Below are positions 7,243-16,701 of a stretch of 21,906 nucleotides of DNA, in pieces; position 1 is the stretch's first letter; each line of letters opens with the position of its first letter. The position numbers and the translations under genes are program-made. Below the pieces are notes generated by a model, which did not search any database, had not been told where the DNA came from, and saw only the letters and a program-made list of their open reading frames with translations. The stretch comes from an uncultured Spirochaetia bacterium (lineage in GTDB: Bacteria; Spirochaetota; UBA4802; JAGODF01), in contig CALCJG010000162.1 in NCBI GenBank assembly GCA_937967705.1, forward strand, positions 1 to 21,906, in the 5' to 3' direction.

Positions 7243-8448
7243 ATGAACTACTTAAAAGACCGAATCAGCCTGGTGCTGGAAATGTTCTACACCCTTCGAA
7301 AGGAGAAGGTCCATAGGCTGGTTCTGGCCCTGCTGATTGTCGTAACCCTGCTCGGAAGCATCGCCTACTATTTTGAACGAAATAACCCGGAATCATCCAT
7401 AAGGAGCATCAGTGACGGTATCTGGTGGGGTTTTGTGACCATCACGACGGTCGGTTACGGGGACAAGTATCCCATCACCTGGCAGGGTAAAATCGCCGGG
7501 ATTATCATCATGACCAGCGGTCTCATCCTTACGGTCATCGTTTCCGGTACCATCGCCTCCATCCTGGTGGAGCGAAAGATGAAGGAGGGTAAGGGTTTGC
7601 AGAAGATAGGTTTCAGCAATCATATTATTATCTGCGGTTGGAATCAGAACGCCACGAAGATGCTGAATGAATTGCAGGCTCTGACCAACCGACTCAAGGA
7701 GGAGATGCATGTCGTGCTCATAAACGAGCTGGACATAGATTCCCTCAACGAGTATCAGTTTGCCTATTCCTCGAAGCTTCTGAGTATTGATTTCATAAGG
7801 GGAAACTTTACCCAGGAGCAGGTGTTAGAAAAGGGGGGTGTACGGAAGGCCAAATCCGTCATCATCCTGGCGGACGAATCCGGGGGGAATACCTTGCAGC
7901 ATTCGGATGAGAGGACGGTCCTCGCCTGCTACACGATATCGAATCTCAGCATCAGCGCCAGGGTTGGGGTGGAGCTGATCAATCATCAGAACGAGCAGTA
8001 CCTCAAGCGCACCAACGTGGACAGCATCATTGTCAACGGGGAGTTCAACAGTTTCCTCCTCATCAACTCGGCCCTTTTTCCCGGTGTACCCGAAGCGGTG
8101 AAGGAAATCATGAATTTCGATTTCATCAACGATGTCACAACGCGAAACATCCCCTCCTCCTTCCATGGTAAAAGCTTCAGTGATCTGTTTAATTATTTCC
8201 GGGACCGGGATGCCTCCATCCTCATCGGCATCGTTACGGATGTAAAAAAGCTATCCATCGATGATTTTTTAACCGAGGATCCGTCTTCCATCGACGATTT
8301 CATAAAGAGAAAATTTGCCGAATCGGAAAAGGATTATTTTACAGATACCGGCGAGAAGAAAAAGGTAACCATCAATCCCGGATGGACCTATGTCATCAAA
8401 GAAAACGACAGGGCCATTGTGATAGGTGAGGTGAAGGGACATAAATGA
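7243..8448 (+). CDS. Two-TM potassium channel with cytoplasmic RCK domain (MthK-like)
   Basis: The 401-residue protein has TM1 (about 24-43), a pore loop with the potassium selectivity filter T68-T-V-G-Y-G-D74, and TM2 (about 83-108), followed directly by an RCK/TrkA-N domain. The RCK opens NHIIICGWNQNATKML (127-142), a form very like MthK, where the nucleotide-binding glycine motif is also altered to GW. The rest continues VVLINE, FIRGNFTQEQVLEKGGVRKAKSVIILAD and SARVGVELIN, ending with a TrkA-C-like region. RCK channels are gated by calcium, other ions or nucleotides; the ligand here cannot be read. No Shine-Dalgarno precedes the ATG, which is 14 bp after lepB. The stop overlaps the start of the next gene as ATGA. 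Confidence 0.92.
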   Translation: MNYLKDRISLVLEMFYTLRKEKVHRLVLALLIVVTLLGSIAYYFERNNPESSIRSISDGIWWGFVTITTVGYGDKYPITWQGKIAGIIIMTSGLILTVIVSGTIASILVERKMKEGKGLQKIGFSNHIIICGWNQNATKMLNELQALTNRLKEEMHVVLINELDIDSLNEYQFAYSSKLLSIDFIRGNFTQEQVLEKGGVRKAKSVIILADESGGNTLQHSDERTVLACYTISNLSISARVGVELINHQNEQYLKRTNVDSIIVNGEFNSFLLINSALFPGVPEAVKEIMNFDFINDVTTRNIPSSFHGKSFSDLFNYFRDRDASILIGIVTDVKKLSIDDFLTEDPSSIDDFIKRKFAESEKDYFTDTGEKKKVTINPGWTYVIKENDRAIVIGEVKGHK

Positions 8449-8951
8449 ACGAGTTTGAAAAATTCCGGGACATCTCCGTGTTCAAGGGCTTGAACGAGGA
8501 GCAGGTCAGGAGCCTCTTTGAGATCTGCCGGCGGGTGATTTTTCAGAAGAACGATGTTATTATGGAGGAAGACGAGGACAGGTTCAGCATCTATTTCTTC
8601 ATCGATGGGGAGGTTCTCGTCACGAATGTCATCACCATGAAGATGAGCAATCAGGCCGGTTACAGCGAAGTGGAGAAGTCGCTGGTCCGATTGTCCGCGG
8701 ATCAGGTGGGAGTGCTGGGGGAGATGTCGGTTTTCGAAGAACAGAAAAGGTCGGCAACGGTCAAGGCCTACGCACCCTGCATCCTGTATGAAATCGACAG
8801 AAAGGAGTTTTTGCAATTCCTGGAGGATCAGCCGGAGACCGGGGTGAAGATCCTTTTCAATATCGCCTCAATACTATGCGCAAGGGTGAGAAGGGGCAAT
8901 ACCGATATTCTCAAGCTCACCACGGCCCTGAGCATAGCGCTGTCCCGATAG
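8445..8951 (+). CDS. Stand-alone cyclic-nucleotide-binding domain protein
   Basis: This is a 168-residue, single-domain protein with a cAMP/cGMP-binding fold. The phosphate-binding cassette is present as VLGEMSVFEEQKRSATV, including Gly92-Glu93, which contacts the ribose in CAP-type domains, and Arg102, which contacts the phosphate. It has no helix-turn-helix, so it is not a CRP-like transcription factor, and no transmembrane or enzymatic domain. Between beta strands 3 and 4 (about residues 60-82) there is a longer loop than usual. Its ATG shares bases with the TGA of the channel gene (ATGA), so the two are translationally coupled and a joint role is likely. Whether it binds the channel is inference. 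Ten base pairs separate its stop from the convergent toroid gene. Confidence 0.88.
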   Translation: MNEFEKFRDISVFKGLNEEQVRSLFEICRRVIFQKNDVIMEEDEDRFSIYFFIDGEVLVTNVITMKMSNQAGYSEVEKSLVRLSADQVGVLGEMSVFEEQKRSATVKAYAPCILYEIDRKEFLQFLEDQPETGVKILFNIASILCARVRRGNTDILKLTTALSIALSR

Positions 8952-8961
8952 GAACGCTGTT

Positions 8962-10068
8962 CTAAGATTGCCGCGAAACCCCTGTCCCTTCATTGGAACC
9001 AATATTCACGGGATCATAAATCCCCCCCTCTTTCATCATGATCAGGACTCGAAGAGTCACCCGTTTGGAACCCCTGGAAGCGGGGATCACCGGGTCCTTC
9101 TCCGTCAGCATCCCCCTTTCCGAGGTTTCCAGATACCAGGTTCCCTGCATGCTCTGTTTGGAGAGTAGCGCGTTGAAGGCCTCAGTGCATTGATGATCGC
9201 TAAAATGGCCGGTAGCTGCAGCTAAATGCAGACCCAGCAGCGTGTCGTATTGGGAGAAGACAGGCAGACCGAGAAGGCTGAAGTCCCGGTTCCAGAGCCG
9301 TTTGTAGCGGGCTGTGGGGGGATGGGAGGCATTATGAAAAAGTCCGGCCCTGAGGATAAAGCCCGCTGCTTTTTCGAGAATGGGGGATGTCCCCCTCCCG
9401 GGATCTGGGTAGCCTTGTGCGTCGTTCTTATCCCTGTACTGGAACAGGAGAAGGGTGCTGAGGCAGGTGGATGTGGCGAAGAGGCAGCTGGGGATGCCGC
9501 TGTCCCCTTCCCGATACAGTCCCCTGCCCGAACGGCGAAGCATAAGATACCCGGCGAGGTCTCTGAAATCGAATACAGGGGAATGGAGCCAGCCCCCATC
9601 CTGGCGCTGATGGGACTCGATCCATCGTATCCCCGTCTCCATGGCCGAATTCTGACAACCCGCCAGTAAAAGGTATCTGAGAACATCTCCCGTAAAACAG
9701 GCGTCTTCCCGGAGCGGTTTCCAAGCCGGTGAAAAGCCGCCGCTGGCAAGCTGTGTTCGTTCGAGGAGGAATTCCGCCGATTTTTTAATGGCAGGGAGTC
9801 GGCAGTCGAGGCCGGACAGTACGGCGATGGCGAAGAGCCAGAGAGTGCCTCTGGAAGGGGTGTCATAGTTTTTATGATCCCCCAGAAGGCCGTCCCGGGT
9901 ATCCTGGAGCAGGTTTTGGATTTCATGAGATTCGATCAGGCGTTGAAAGGGTTCCTCCAGATCCGAGGGCCGGACCTTGAGCAGATCCCGGAGAGTCAGA
10001 TAGCGCATGACGGGATCCGAGGGGTCCAGAAGCCAGTTGACCGGATCGGTGAGGAGATATTTGCTCAT
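8962..10068 (-). CDS. Alpha/alpha-toroid protein (prenyltransferase/squalene-cyclase-like repeats), function unknown
   Basis: This 368-residue protein lacks a signal peptide. It begins with a motif often seen in this group (WLLDPSDPVMRYLTLRDLL) and then repeats helical pairs with QxxGGW-like turns: LASGGFSPAW (about 108-116), QRQDGGWLHSP (about 154-164) and QSMQGTWYLE (about 305-314), with HHTL-like helices between. This is the pattern of the six-hairpin toroid of terpene cyclases and prenyltransferases. No DxDD motif of hopene cyclases is visible, so I do not call it a cyclase. Its ATG directly follows the TGA of the M23 peptidase (TGAATG), with AAGG nearby, which indicates coupling. Cytoplasmic location with a secreted partner is odd. 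Many such proteins are simply annotated as hypothetical. Confidence 0.75.
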   Translation of the reverse strand: MSKYLLTDPVNWLLDPSDPVMRYLTLRDLLKVRPSDLEEPFQRLIESHEIQNLLQDTRDGLLGDHKNYDTPSRGTLWLFAIAVLSGLDCRLPAIKKSAEFLLERTQLASGGFSPAWKPLREDACFTGDVLRYLLLAGCQNSAMETGIRWIESHQRQDGGWLHSPVFDFRDLAGYLMLRRSGRGLYREGDSGIPSCLFATSTCLSTLLLFQYRDKNDAQGYPDPGRGTSPILEKAAGFILRAGLFHNASHPPTARYKRLWNRDFSLLGLPVFSQYDTLLGLHLAAATGHFSDHQCTEAFNALLSKQSMQGTWYLETSERGMLTEKDPVIPASRGSKRVTLRVLIMMKEGGIYDPVNIGSNEGTGVSRQS

Positions 10069-11766
10069 TCAGACCTTATAGGTAAGACGCAGCATAGGGG
10101 TTTTGTTGCCCGCCTTGTCCTGAAGGCGGATATGGATGACATGGGAACCCCGGTTCCATATTTTATTATGCGCCAAAATTTCAATATATCCCTTGTCGAA
10201 GTTGTAGTCCCAGGCCACCTGCCGGCCGTCCACAGTGAGATGGACGCTTTCGAGATCTAGGCCCGTTCCCCGGTCAGAAACACGGATGGCGATGGGGCGG
10301 TTTCTCCTGACGCGTTTTCTGCTGCGGAATTTTATCTTAGGGGGGGCGTCATCCCGGACCAGGAAGAACTCGCCCATTCTGCGGCTGGTCACCTGAAACT
10401 GCTGTTTCCTAGAATCGTAGCCCCTTCCCAGATATCTGACGGAATTATAGCCGTTCCTCACAAAAACGGCGATTTTTCGGTAATCGGAGCCAGCATAACG
10501 CAGCGTTATCTCGGCAGGTTTGTCCAGGCAGAGATTGGTGGGCGATATGTAGTAGATATCGCTTTTGCTGGTCAAACCCGTTCCTCGAAATTCATAGGGG
10601 TCCCTCTTTTCCAACTGCACCATTTCCTTATAAAGAGCCGCATTCCTTTCAAAGGATATGCAAAAGGTTTTATCGTCGCTGACAAGTTCAAGCTCTCGGC
10701 CCGGCTTAAGATTGTGTTTGATCTTATAGTGGGGTTCCTTCAGGGCCCGGGATGTCTGGAAGGGAAATTCCAGGGCTGACGTGTTGCCGTGGGCGTCGGA
10801 GCAGAGGATCTTCATTTTAATCTGCTTGCCGTCAGTGTCGTATTCCAGGATTCCTTTCTCGTCGGGCTTGAAATAGAGGTAGTAGGTAAAACGGGACATG
10901 CTGGAATTGTCATAATCATAATAGAGTCCCATGCGATAGGTCTGTTCTTTGGGTACTCTGTCGAAGGCAAAGCTGTAATGCATGCGTCCGTCAAGAAAGG
11001 AGGAGATTTTATATATCCCGCATCGGTTGGAATTGCCCGTACGATCGAAAACCGATACCTTGACCCCGATCCGACCGCCCAGGATCGGCGTCTTGTCGGC
11101 TTCAAGACTGTAGAGCTTCTTCTCGCCGGTCTCCACCAGTTTCACGTTATAGGCTATCGGCTCTGAAAGTCCGTTTACATGGGAATAGCCGTCGAGGGGA
11201 ACGAAAAAGACGCGCTGGATGACGGGGTAGTCGTTATCGATGATGTTGATGCCGTTGAGCAAGGGATTGAGGAGGGCATCATCGCGGTCGCGCAGCTCAA
11301 AATGAAAATGCTCGATTCCCACGCCGCTTTCCCCGGAATAACCAATCACCGCACCTCGACTGACCGGAATTTCCGGTGATTTGAAGTCAATACGGAAATT
11401 CTTCCTGTTGAGGATGCGGTCATAAACTGCCCGGACTCTCCTGCTTCTGAGTATAATCGGTGAAAACCTGTCCAGATGTCCGTAGAGGGTCGTTTTCCCG
11501 TCCGGGTGTTTGAGAACAAGCGCAAAGCCGATGCCGAACTGCTGGTACATGACCGTGATTACATGCCCCTTATTCGCGGCGTAGATGTTATAGCCCTTGA
11601 TACCGCTGCATCCCACATCAATGCCGTGATGAAACTTTATACGGCGGTATTCGCAAAAGGTTCCGCTGAGCCTTTTGGGCCGCTGAATGGGCCAGATGTA
11701 GTCCGCCCTGAGACCGGAGGTCGTTGTCAATATGATGAGTAAGAACAGGGATATGATTTTTTTCAT
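10069..11766 (-). CDS. Secreted M23 family metallopeptidase with C-terminal beta domains
   Basis: This is a 565-residue, predicted periplasmic zinc endopeptidase of the LytM/M23 type that cuts peptidoglycan cross-bridges. A signal peptide (1-21) is followed by the peptidase domain (about 23-170). The ligands are complete: His46-x3-Asp50 (HHGID), His97 in LYGHL, and His153/His155 in EHFHFEL. The insert between the middle and last motif is about 25 residues longer than in minimal LytM domains. The C-terminal two-thirds is beta-rich. It ends with an Ig-like module, APPKIKFRS ... VSDRGTGLD ... VHLTVDGRQ ... LQDKAGN, of the type used for adhesion or substrate positioning. It has its own candidate promoter but weak ribosome-binding signals. 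The next gene starts immediately after its stop. Confidence 0.9.
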   Translation of the reverse strand: MKKIISLFLLIILTTTSGLRADYIWPIQRPKRLSGTFCEYRRIKFHHGIDVGCSGIKGYNIYAANKGHVITVMYQQFGIGFALVLKHPDGKTTLYGHLDRFSPIILRSRRVRAVYDRILNRKNFRIDFKSPEIPVSRGAVIGYSGESGVGIEHFHFELRDRDDALLNPLLNGINIIDNDYPVIQRVFFVPLDGYSHVNGLSEPIAYNVKLVETGEKKLYSLEADKTPILGGRIGVKVSVFDRTGNSNRCGIYKISSFLDGRMHYSFAFDRVPKEQTYRMGLYYDYDNSSMSRFTYYLYFKPDEKGILEYDTDGKQIKMKILCSDAHGNTSALEFPFQTSRALKEPHYKIKHNLKPGRELELVSDDKTFCISFERNAALYKEMVQLEKRDPYEFRGTGLTSKSDIYYISPTNLCLDKPAEITLRYAGSDYRKIAVFVRNGYNSVRYLGRGYDSRKQQFQVTSRRMGEFFLVRDDAPPKIKFRSRKRVRRNRPIAIRVSDRGTGLDLESVHLTVDGRQVAWDYNFDKGYIEILAHNKIWNRGSHVIHIRLQDKAGNKTPMLRLTYKV

Positions 11767-11780
11767 GGGATTTACAGCCG

Positions 11781-11809
11781 ATTATTATTGAGTTTTGGCC
11801 TGATGTGAA
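11781..11809 (-). promoter_or_regulatory. Candidate promoter for the M23 gene, tight against the TPR terminator
   Basis: On the minus strand TTCACA (11804-11809) is five of six to the -35 consensus and AATAAT (11781-11786) is five of six to the -10, with a 17-base spacer. Transcription would start near 11774, only about eight bases before the ATG, so the message would be nearly leaderless. The -35 overlaps the U-run of the preceding terminator. This is motif evidence only. Confidence 0.4.
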
Positions 11810-11832
11810 AAAGCCGGTCAATCAACCGGCTT
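11808..11832 (-). terminator. Rho-independent terminator of the TPR gene
   Basis: On the minus strand the message forms a perfect 8-bp stem, AAGCCGGT with ACCGGCTT, around a six-base loop (TGATTG), followed by a run of five U. It begins eight bases beyond the TPR stop codon, which is the normal place for an intrinsic terminator. Confidence 0.8.
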
Positions 11833-11839
11833 GAAGGTT

Positions 11840-12571
11840 TTACTTTTTTTCCGCCTTTTCCTTGAGACGCGTCTGATTATCCTTGATGACGGGATTCTCG
11901 GGATTGGCCATCGCGGCCTTTTCAATGTATTGCAGAGCCTCCTTCGGTTTGTTTATCTTTTCCAGGCTTACGGCCACGTTGTTGAGGAGCTCCGAAGATC
12001 GGGGGTTAAGGGTCAGGGCGGCAAAGAAAGCGGTATTGGCCTCGGAGTATTTGTTGAGTTTCATCAGGGCAATACCCATCTGATTATAGGCAAGCCAGAG
12101 ATCAGGATTGACGGATACGGATTTTTCGAAGAATTCCTTGGCCTTCCAGTAGTTGTCGTTATCCATGGCAAGCTTGCCGTAGAGATAATAGAGCATGGCA
12201 TCCTCTTTAATCTTCAAGCCCTTCTTGATGAAGTATTCGGCATCCTTCCGGTTTTTCATTTCGATCAGCATGAGGGCCATGTCGACATGGGGATCAACCG
12301 TATCTTTTTTAATGTCCATGCAGCGTTTGAAGTGAGCCACGGCGGATTTGTAATTACCCATCTTCCAGTGAATATGGGCAGCCAGAAACCGCTGTTTGTA
12401 ATTAGGGGAGTCCTTTTCCATGTCCCGGCTGGTAACCAGTTCTGCGGCTATAATGGAAAGGGCTTCCTTGTATTTTTTCGATTCGTAAAGATCCAGGGCC
12501 TCTTTGTAAGAGGCATGGAGAGTGCTGCCAGTGATTAGACTGAAGAGGAGAATGAATGCAATTCGTTTCAT
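11840..12571 (-). CDS. Secreted TPR repeat protein
   Basis: A signal peptide of about 20 residues (ending STLHA) precedes five to six tetratricopeptide repeats. Clear ones begin at about residues 61, 94, 125, 159 and 194, for example NPDLWLAYNQMGIALMKLNKYSEANTAFFAALTLNP at 155-190 shows the alanine, glycine and tyrosine spacing of the family. TPR arrays are protein-binding scaffolds; the export signal places this one in the periplasm. The ATG is preceded by AAGGA at a good distance. The protein lies between ppdK and the M23 peptidase, with a terminator after it, so it could work with envelope enzymes, but context is the only support. It lacks a lipobox cysteine near the cleavage site. The C-terminus is a basic coiled tail. 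Confidence 0.85.
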   Translation of the reverse strand: MKRIAFILLFSLITGSTLHASYKEALDLYESKKYKEALSIIAAELVTSRDMEKDSPNYKQRFLAAHIHWKMGNYKSAVAHFKRCMDIKKDTVDPHVDMALMLIEMKNRKDAEYFIKKGLKIKEDAMLYYLYGKLAMDNDNYWKAKEFFEKSVSVNPDLWLAYNQMGIALMKLNKYSEANTAFFAALTLNPRSSELLNNVAVSLEKINKPKEALQYIEKAAMANPENPVIKDNQTRLKEKAEKK

Positions 12572-12600
12572 GATGTTTCCTTGGTTTATAATGGAATATA

Positions 12601-12640
12601 CATCGCCGGGAACCGGCCGCTGTGACCGGACCCGGCGATG
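12601..12640 (-). other. 10-bp perfect inverted repeat after ppdK
   Basis: CATCGCCGGG (12601-12610) and CCCGGCGATG (12631-12640) are exact inverted copies around 20 bases, and the loop itself contains two CCGG tetramers that could add an inner stem. It begins seven bases beyond the ppdK stop on the minus strand. No U-run follows, so it may be a processing or stability hairpin, or a Rho-assisted stop, placed before the TPR gene. Confidence 0.5.
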
Positions 12641-12646
12641 AGTTAC

Positions 12647-15358
<2,712 letters not shown>

Positions 15359-15490
15359 CGCCGATCTCCTCTTGTTATAAGTGGTTTTTTGGGTTCAAAG
15401 TATTTGGATTCCAGACCTGCAGGGCTTTTCTTCCAAGTCATCCTCTCTGCAGATGATGTAAGGGATGAGCGGTTTATTCCCTGATGCAGA

Positions 15491-15549
15491 TCAAGTCTAT
15501 TCTTTATACGATCGTAATTATGGGAAATCAATGCCATAGGTCAAGTCTA
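15491..15549. repeat. Direct repeat TCAAGTCTA, 50 bp apart
   Basis: TCAAGTCTA occurs at 15491-15499 and 15541-15549, a start-to-start distance of exactly 50 bp. The copies flank the candidate ppdK promoter and its central palindrome, so they could be paired binding sites, but nine-base repeats can arise by chance. Confidence 0.3.
15503..15531 (-). promoter_or_regulatory. Candidate ppdK promoter overlapping a perfect palindrome
   Basis: On the minus strand TTGATT (15526-15531) and TATAAA (15503-15508) are four-of-six and five-of-six matches separated by 17 bases. The perfect 10-bp palindrome TACGATCGTA (15507-15516) begins inside the -10 and runs into the spacer, a classic place for a repressor to block polymerase. 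Transcription would start near 15496. Confidence 0.45.
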
Positions 15550-15613
15550 AATAACCCCGTAGAACTAAAAAATTCAGGAGGGGGGTTTTATCCTGAGTAT
15601 TGTTCCCGGGGTC

Positions 15614-15642
15614 TTGTTTCCGGATATTCCTTTTGGTATATT
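15614..15642 (+). promoter_or_regulatory. Candidate promoter for the small membrane protein gene
   Basis: TTGTTT (15614-15619) and TATATT (15637-15642) are separated by 17 bases; the -10 is five of six, the -35 is weak. Transcription would start near 15649, leaving a short leader that contains GGGAGG, a strong Shine-Dalgarno before the ATG at 15664. Confidence 0.45.
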
Positions 15643-15663
15643 TTACCGGGGAGGGTTTGGAAC

Positions 15664-16017
15664 ATGGGTGATACCGAAAAGGCATACAAAAGGAAAGGGC
15701 CTGACCGTATGGTGATGGGAATCAATATAGCCGTACTGGTTTCGTGGGTGCTGATCATCCTGATTGGCGTGCTTATTTTAATGCCTTCAACCTCCAGCAG
15801 TTATCTGGCCTATCGGCAGAGAGAGGGTATTGACGAAGCCAGGACGCTCTGGAGCTATGCCTTTTATCTGATGGTTCTTCAATTCGTGATCACCACTGTG
15901 GGGATCATCATCAACAGATTCAGACACCGCCGTAAAACGGATACATATCACCGGTCCCTGTTCTTTTTTGCCGCTCTGTCCCTGGCGGGGATTATCTATT
16001 ATCTCGTGGCTATGTAG
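15664..16017 (+). CDS. Small three-TM membrane protein of unknown function
   Basis: I do not recognise this 117-residue protein. It has a basic N-terminus (1-17), then transmembrane helices at about 18-40, 62-84 and 97-115, with a basic loop FRHRRKTDTYHR between the second and third. The positive loop suggests this side faces the cytoplasm. I chose the ATG at 15664 because GGGAGG lies about ten bases upstream and a candidate promoter lies just before it. The same frame is open back to an ATG at 15484, but that extension would lie across the promoter and has a composition unlike protein. It is transcribed away from ppdK. The 253 bp after it hold no other convincing gene. Confidence 0.7.
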   Translation: MGDTEKAYKRKGPDRMVMGINIAVLVSWVLIILIGVLILMPSTSSSYLAYRQREGIDEARTLWSYAFYLMVLQFVITTVGIIINRFRHRRKTDTYHRSLFFFAALSLAGIIYYLVAM

Positions 16018-16182
16018 CCCGGGGAAGATATCAACTGCCAATAGAGGTCTCCTTCCAAGAGGAATGTCTTACGGCAGGTGGGGGGAACGAGGTTTGAATC
16101 CAGGTTATATTAGTATTCCCGGTGGACCGGAATATGCCCCTTCAAAGAGGCGGGCGTTTTCATAGATAGCGGGAAAATGGGC

Positions 16183-16210
16183 TTGAAACCTTCGTAAAAA
16201 CCTGTACCAT
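16183..16210 (+). promoter_or_regulatory. Candidate promoter for the small-protein/kinase pair
   Basis: TTGAAA (16183-16188, five of six) and TACCAT (16205-16210, four of six) with a 16-base spacer could start a message near 16217. That message would begin with the stem-loop at 16222-16245. Confidence 0.35.
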
Positions 16211-16221
16211 GAAATCATCAG

Positions 16222-16245
16222 GGATTCCGGGTTTTCCCGGGATTC
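16222..16245 (+). other. Strong stem-loop upstream of the 131-residue protein gene
   Basis: Ten base pairs (two of them G-U) close a TTTT loop, with five contiguous GC pairs at the top (CCGGG/CCCGG). A T-rich stretch (TGTTTATTTT) follows only after several bases, so it is a poor intrinsic terminator for the upstream gene. It may instead be a 5' leader hairpin for the downstream pair. Confidence 0.45.
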
Positions 16246-16270
16246 GATACTGTTTATTTTCAGGTGTTAT

Positions 16271-16666
16271 ATGAATACTGAAGAATTGATCGGTTTCAAG
16301 GATCAGGAGATACTCATAAAAGCCCTGGTGAAATATCTGTCCGGTAAGATCAACCGCTCCGAGAACATAGTGATCGGGCTGATCCGCATGAGCATTGCGG
16401 AATGGGCGGAGAAACACCATGAAGGCATCAAGGCGCTGAAAACCCTCTCAGAGGAGGAGAGAGACAGGGCCGTTGAGGGAATGATGGATATCTTCCTGGA
16501 AAAAGCGCATTATTCCATAACCAGCGGTGTAATGCGCTCCCGGCTTAGGGGGGATTCCCTGGAGATATACCGGCGCTGGAAGATGCGCTGGAAGGGGGAT
16601 CAGGGAAGTCAATGGGCCGTGGAAATGGAGACGGTAACCGGAGGTAACGGATCTCCGTCTTCCTGA
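16271..16666 (+). CDS. Helical protein of unknown function upstream of the kinase
   Basis: I do not recognise this 131-residue protein. Residues 1-85 are predicted largely helical (MNTEELIGFKDQEILIKAL ... EEERDRAVEGMMDIFLEKA), residues 86-110 are strongly basic and aromatic (RSRLRGDSLEIYRRWKMRWKG), and the tail is probably disordered. There is no signal peptide, membrane helix or known motif. The ATG has AGGTG five bases upstream. It ends 35 bp before the histidine kinase on the same strand, so the two are probably co-transcribed and it may be an accessory or output protein of the kinase. It does not look like a response regulator: there is no receiver-type DD, D, K pattern and no DNA-binding helix-turn-helix. 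Confidence 0.75.
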   Translation: MNTEELIGFKDQEILIKALVKYLSGKINRSENIVIGLIRMSIAEWAEKHHEGIKALKTLSEEERDRAVEGMMDIFLEKAHYSITSGVMRSRLRGDSLEIYRRWKMRWKGDQGSQWAVEMETVTGGNGSPSS

Positions 16667-16701
16667 AAACAGGAGTTTGTTCCAGAGGGATCAAGAGAGT
16701 C

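Larger units (their letters stand above)
15359..15663. other. Divergent intergenic region between ppdK and the small membrane protein gene
   Basis: This 305-bp spacer has no convincing gene. It holds a candidate ppdK promoter with a palindrome, a 9-base direct repeat and a candidate promoter for the rightward gene. It also gives the ppdK message a leader of about 138 bases, in which two CTGCAG hexamers could pair, but I recognise no riboswitch fold. Confidence 0.5.

Noticed and set aside
8962..10068. Reading the toroid protein as a squalene-hopene cyclase
   Set aside because: No DxDD catalytic motif is present, it is about half the usual length, and only the QxxGGW-like repeat pattern matches.
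15484..15663. A longer start for the small three-TM protein
   Set aside because: The extra 60 codons cross the likely promoter, have poor protein composition, and the internal ATG at 15664 has a strong Shine-Dalgarno.
15968..16165. A 65-codon frame after the small membrane protein gene
   Set aside because: It overlaps the end of that gene, has no Shine-Dalgarno and a composition rich in Gly, Pro and Arg that suggests non-coding DNA.
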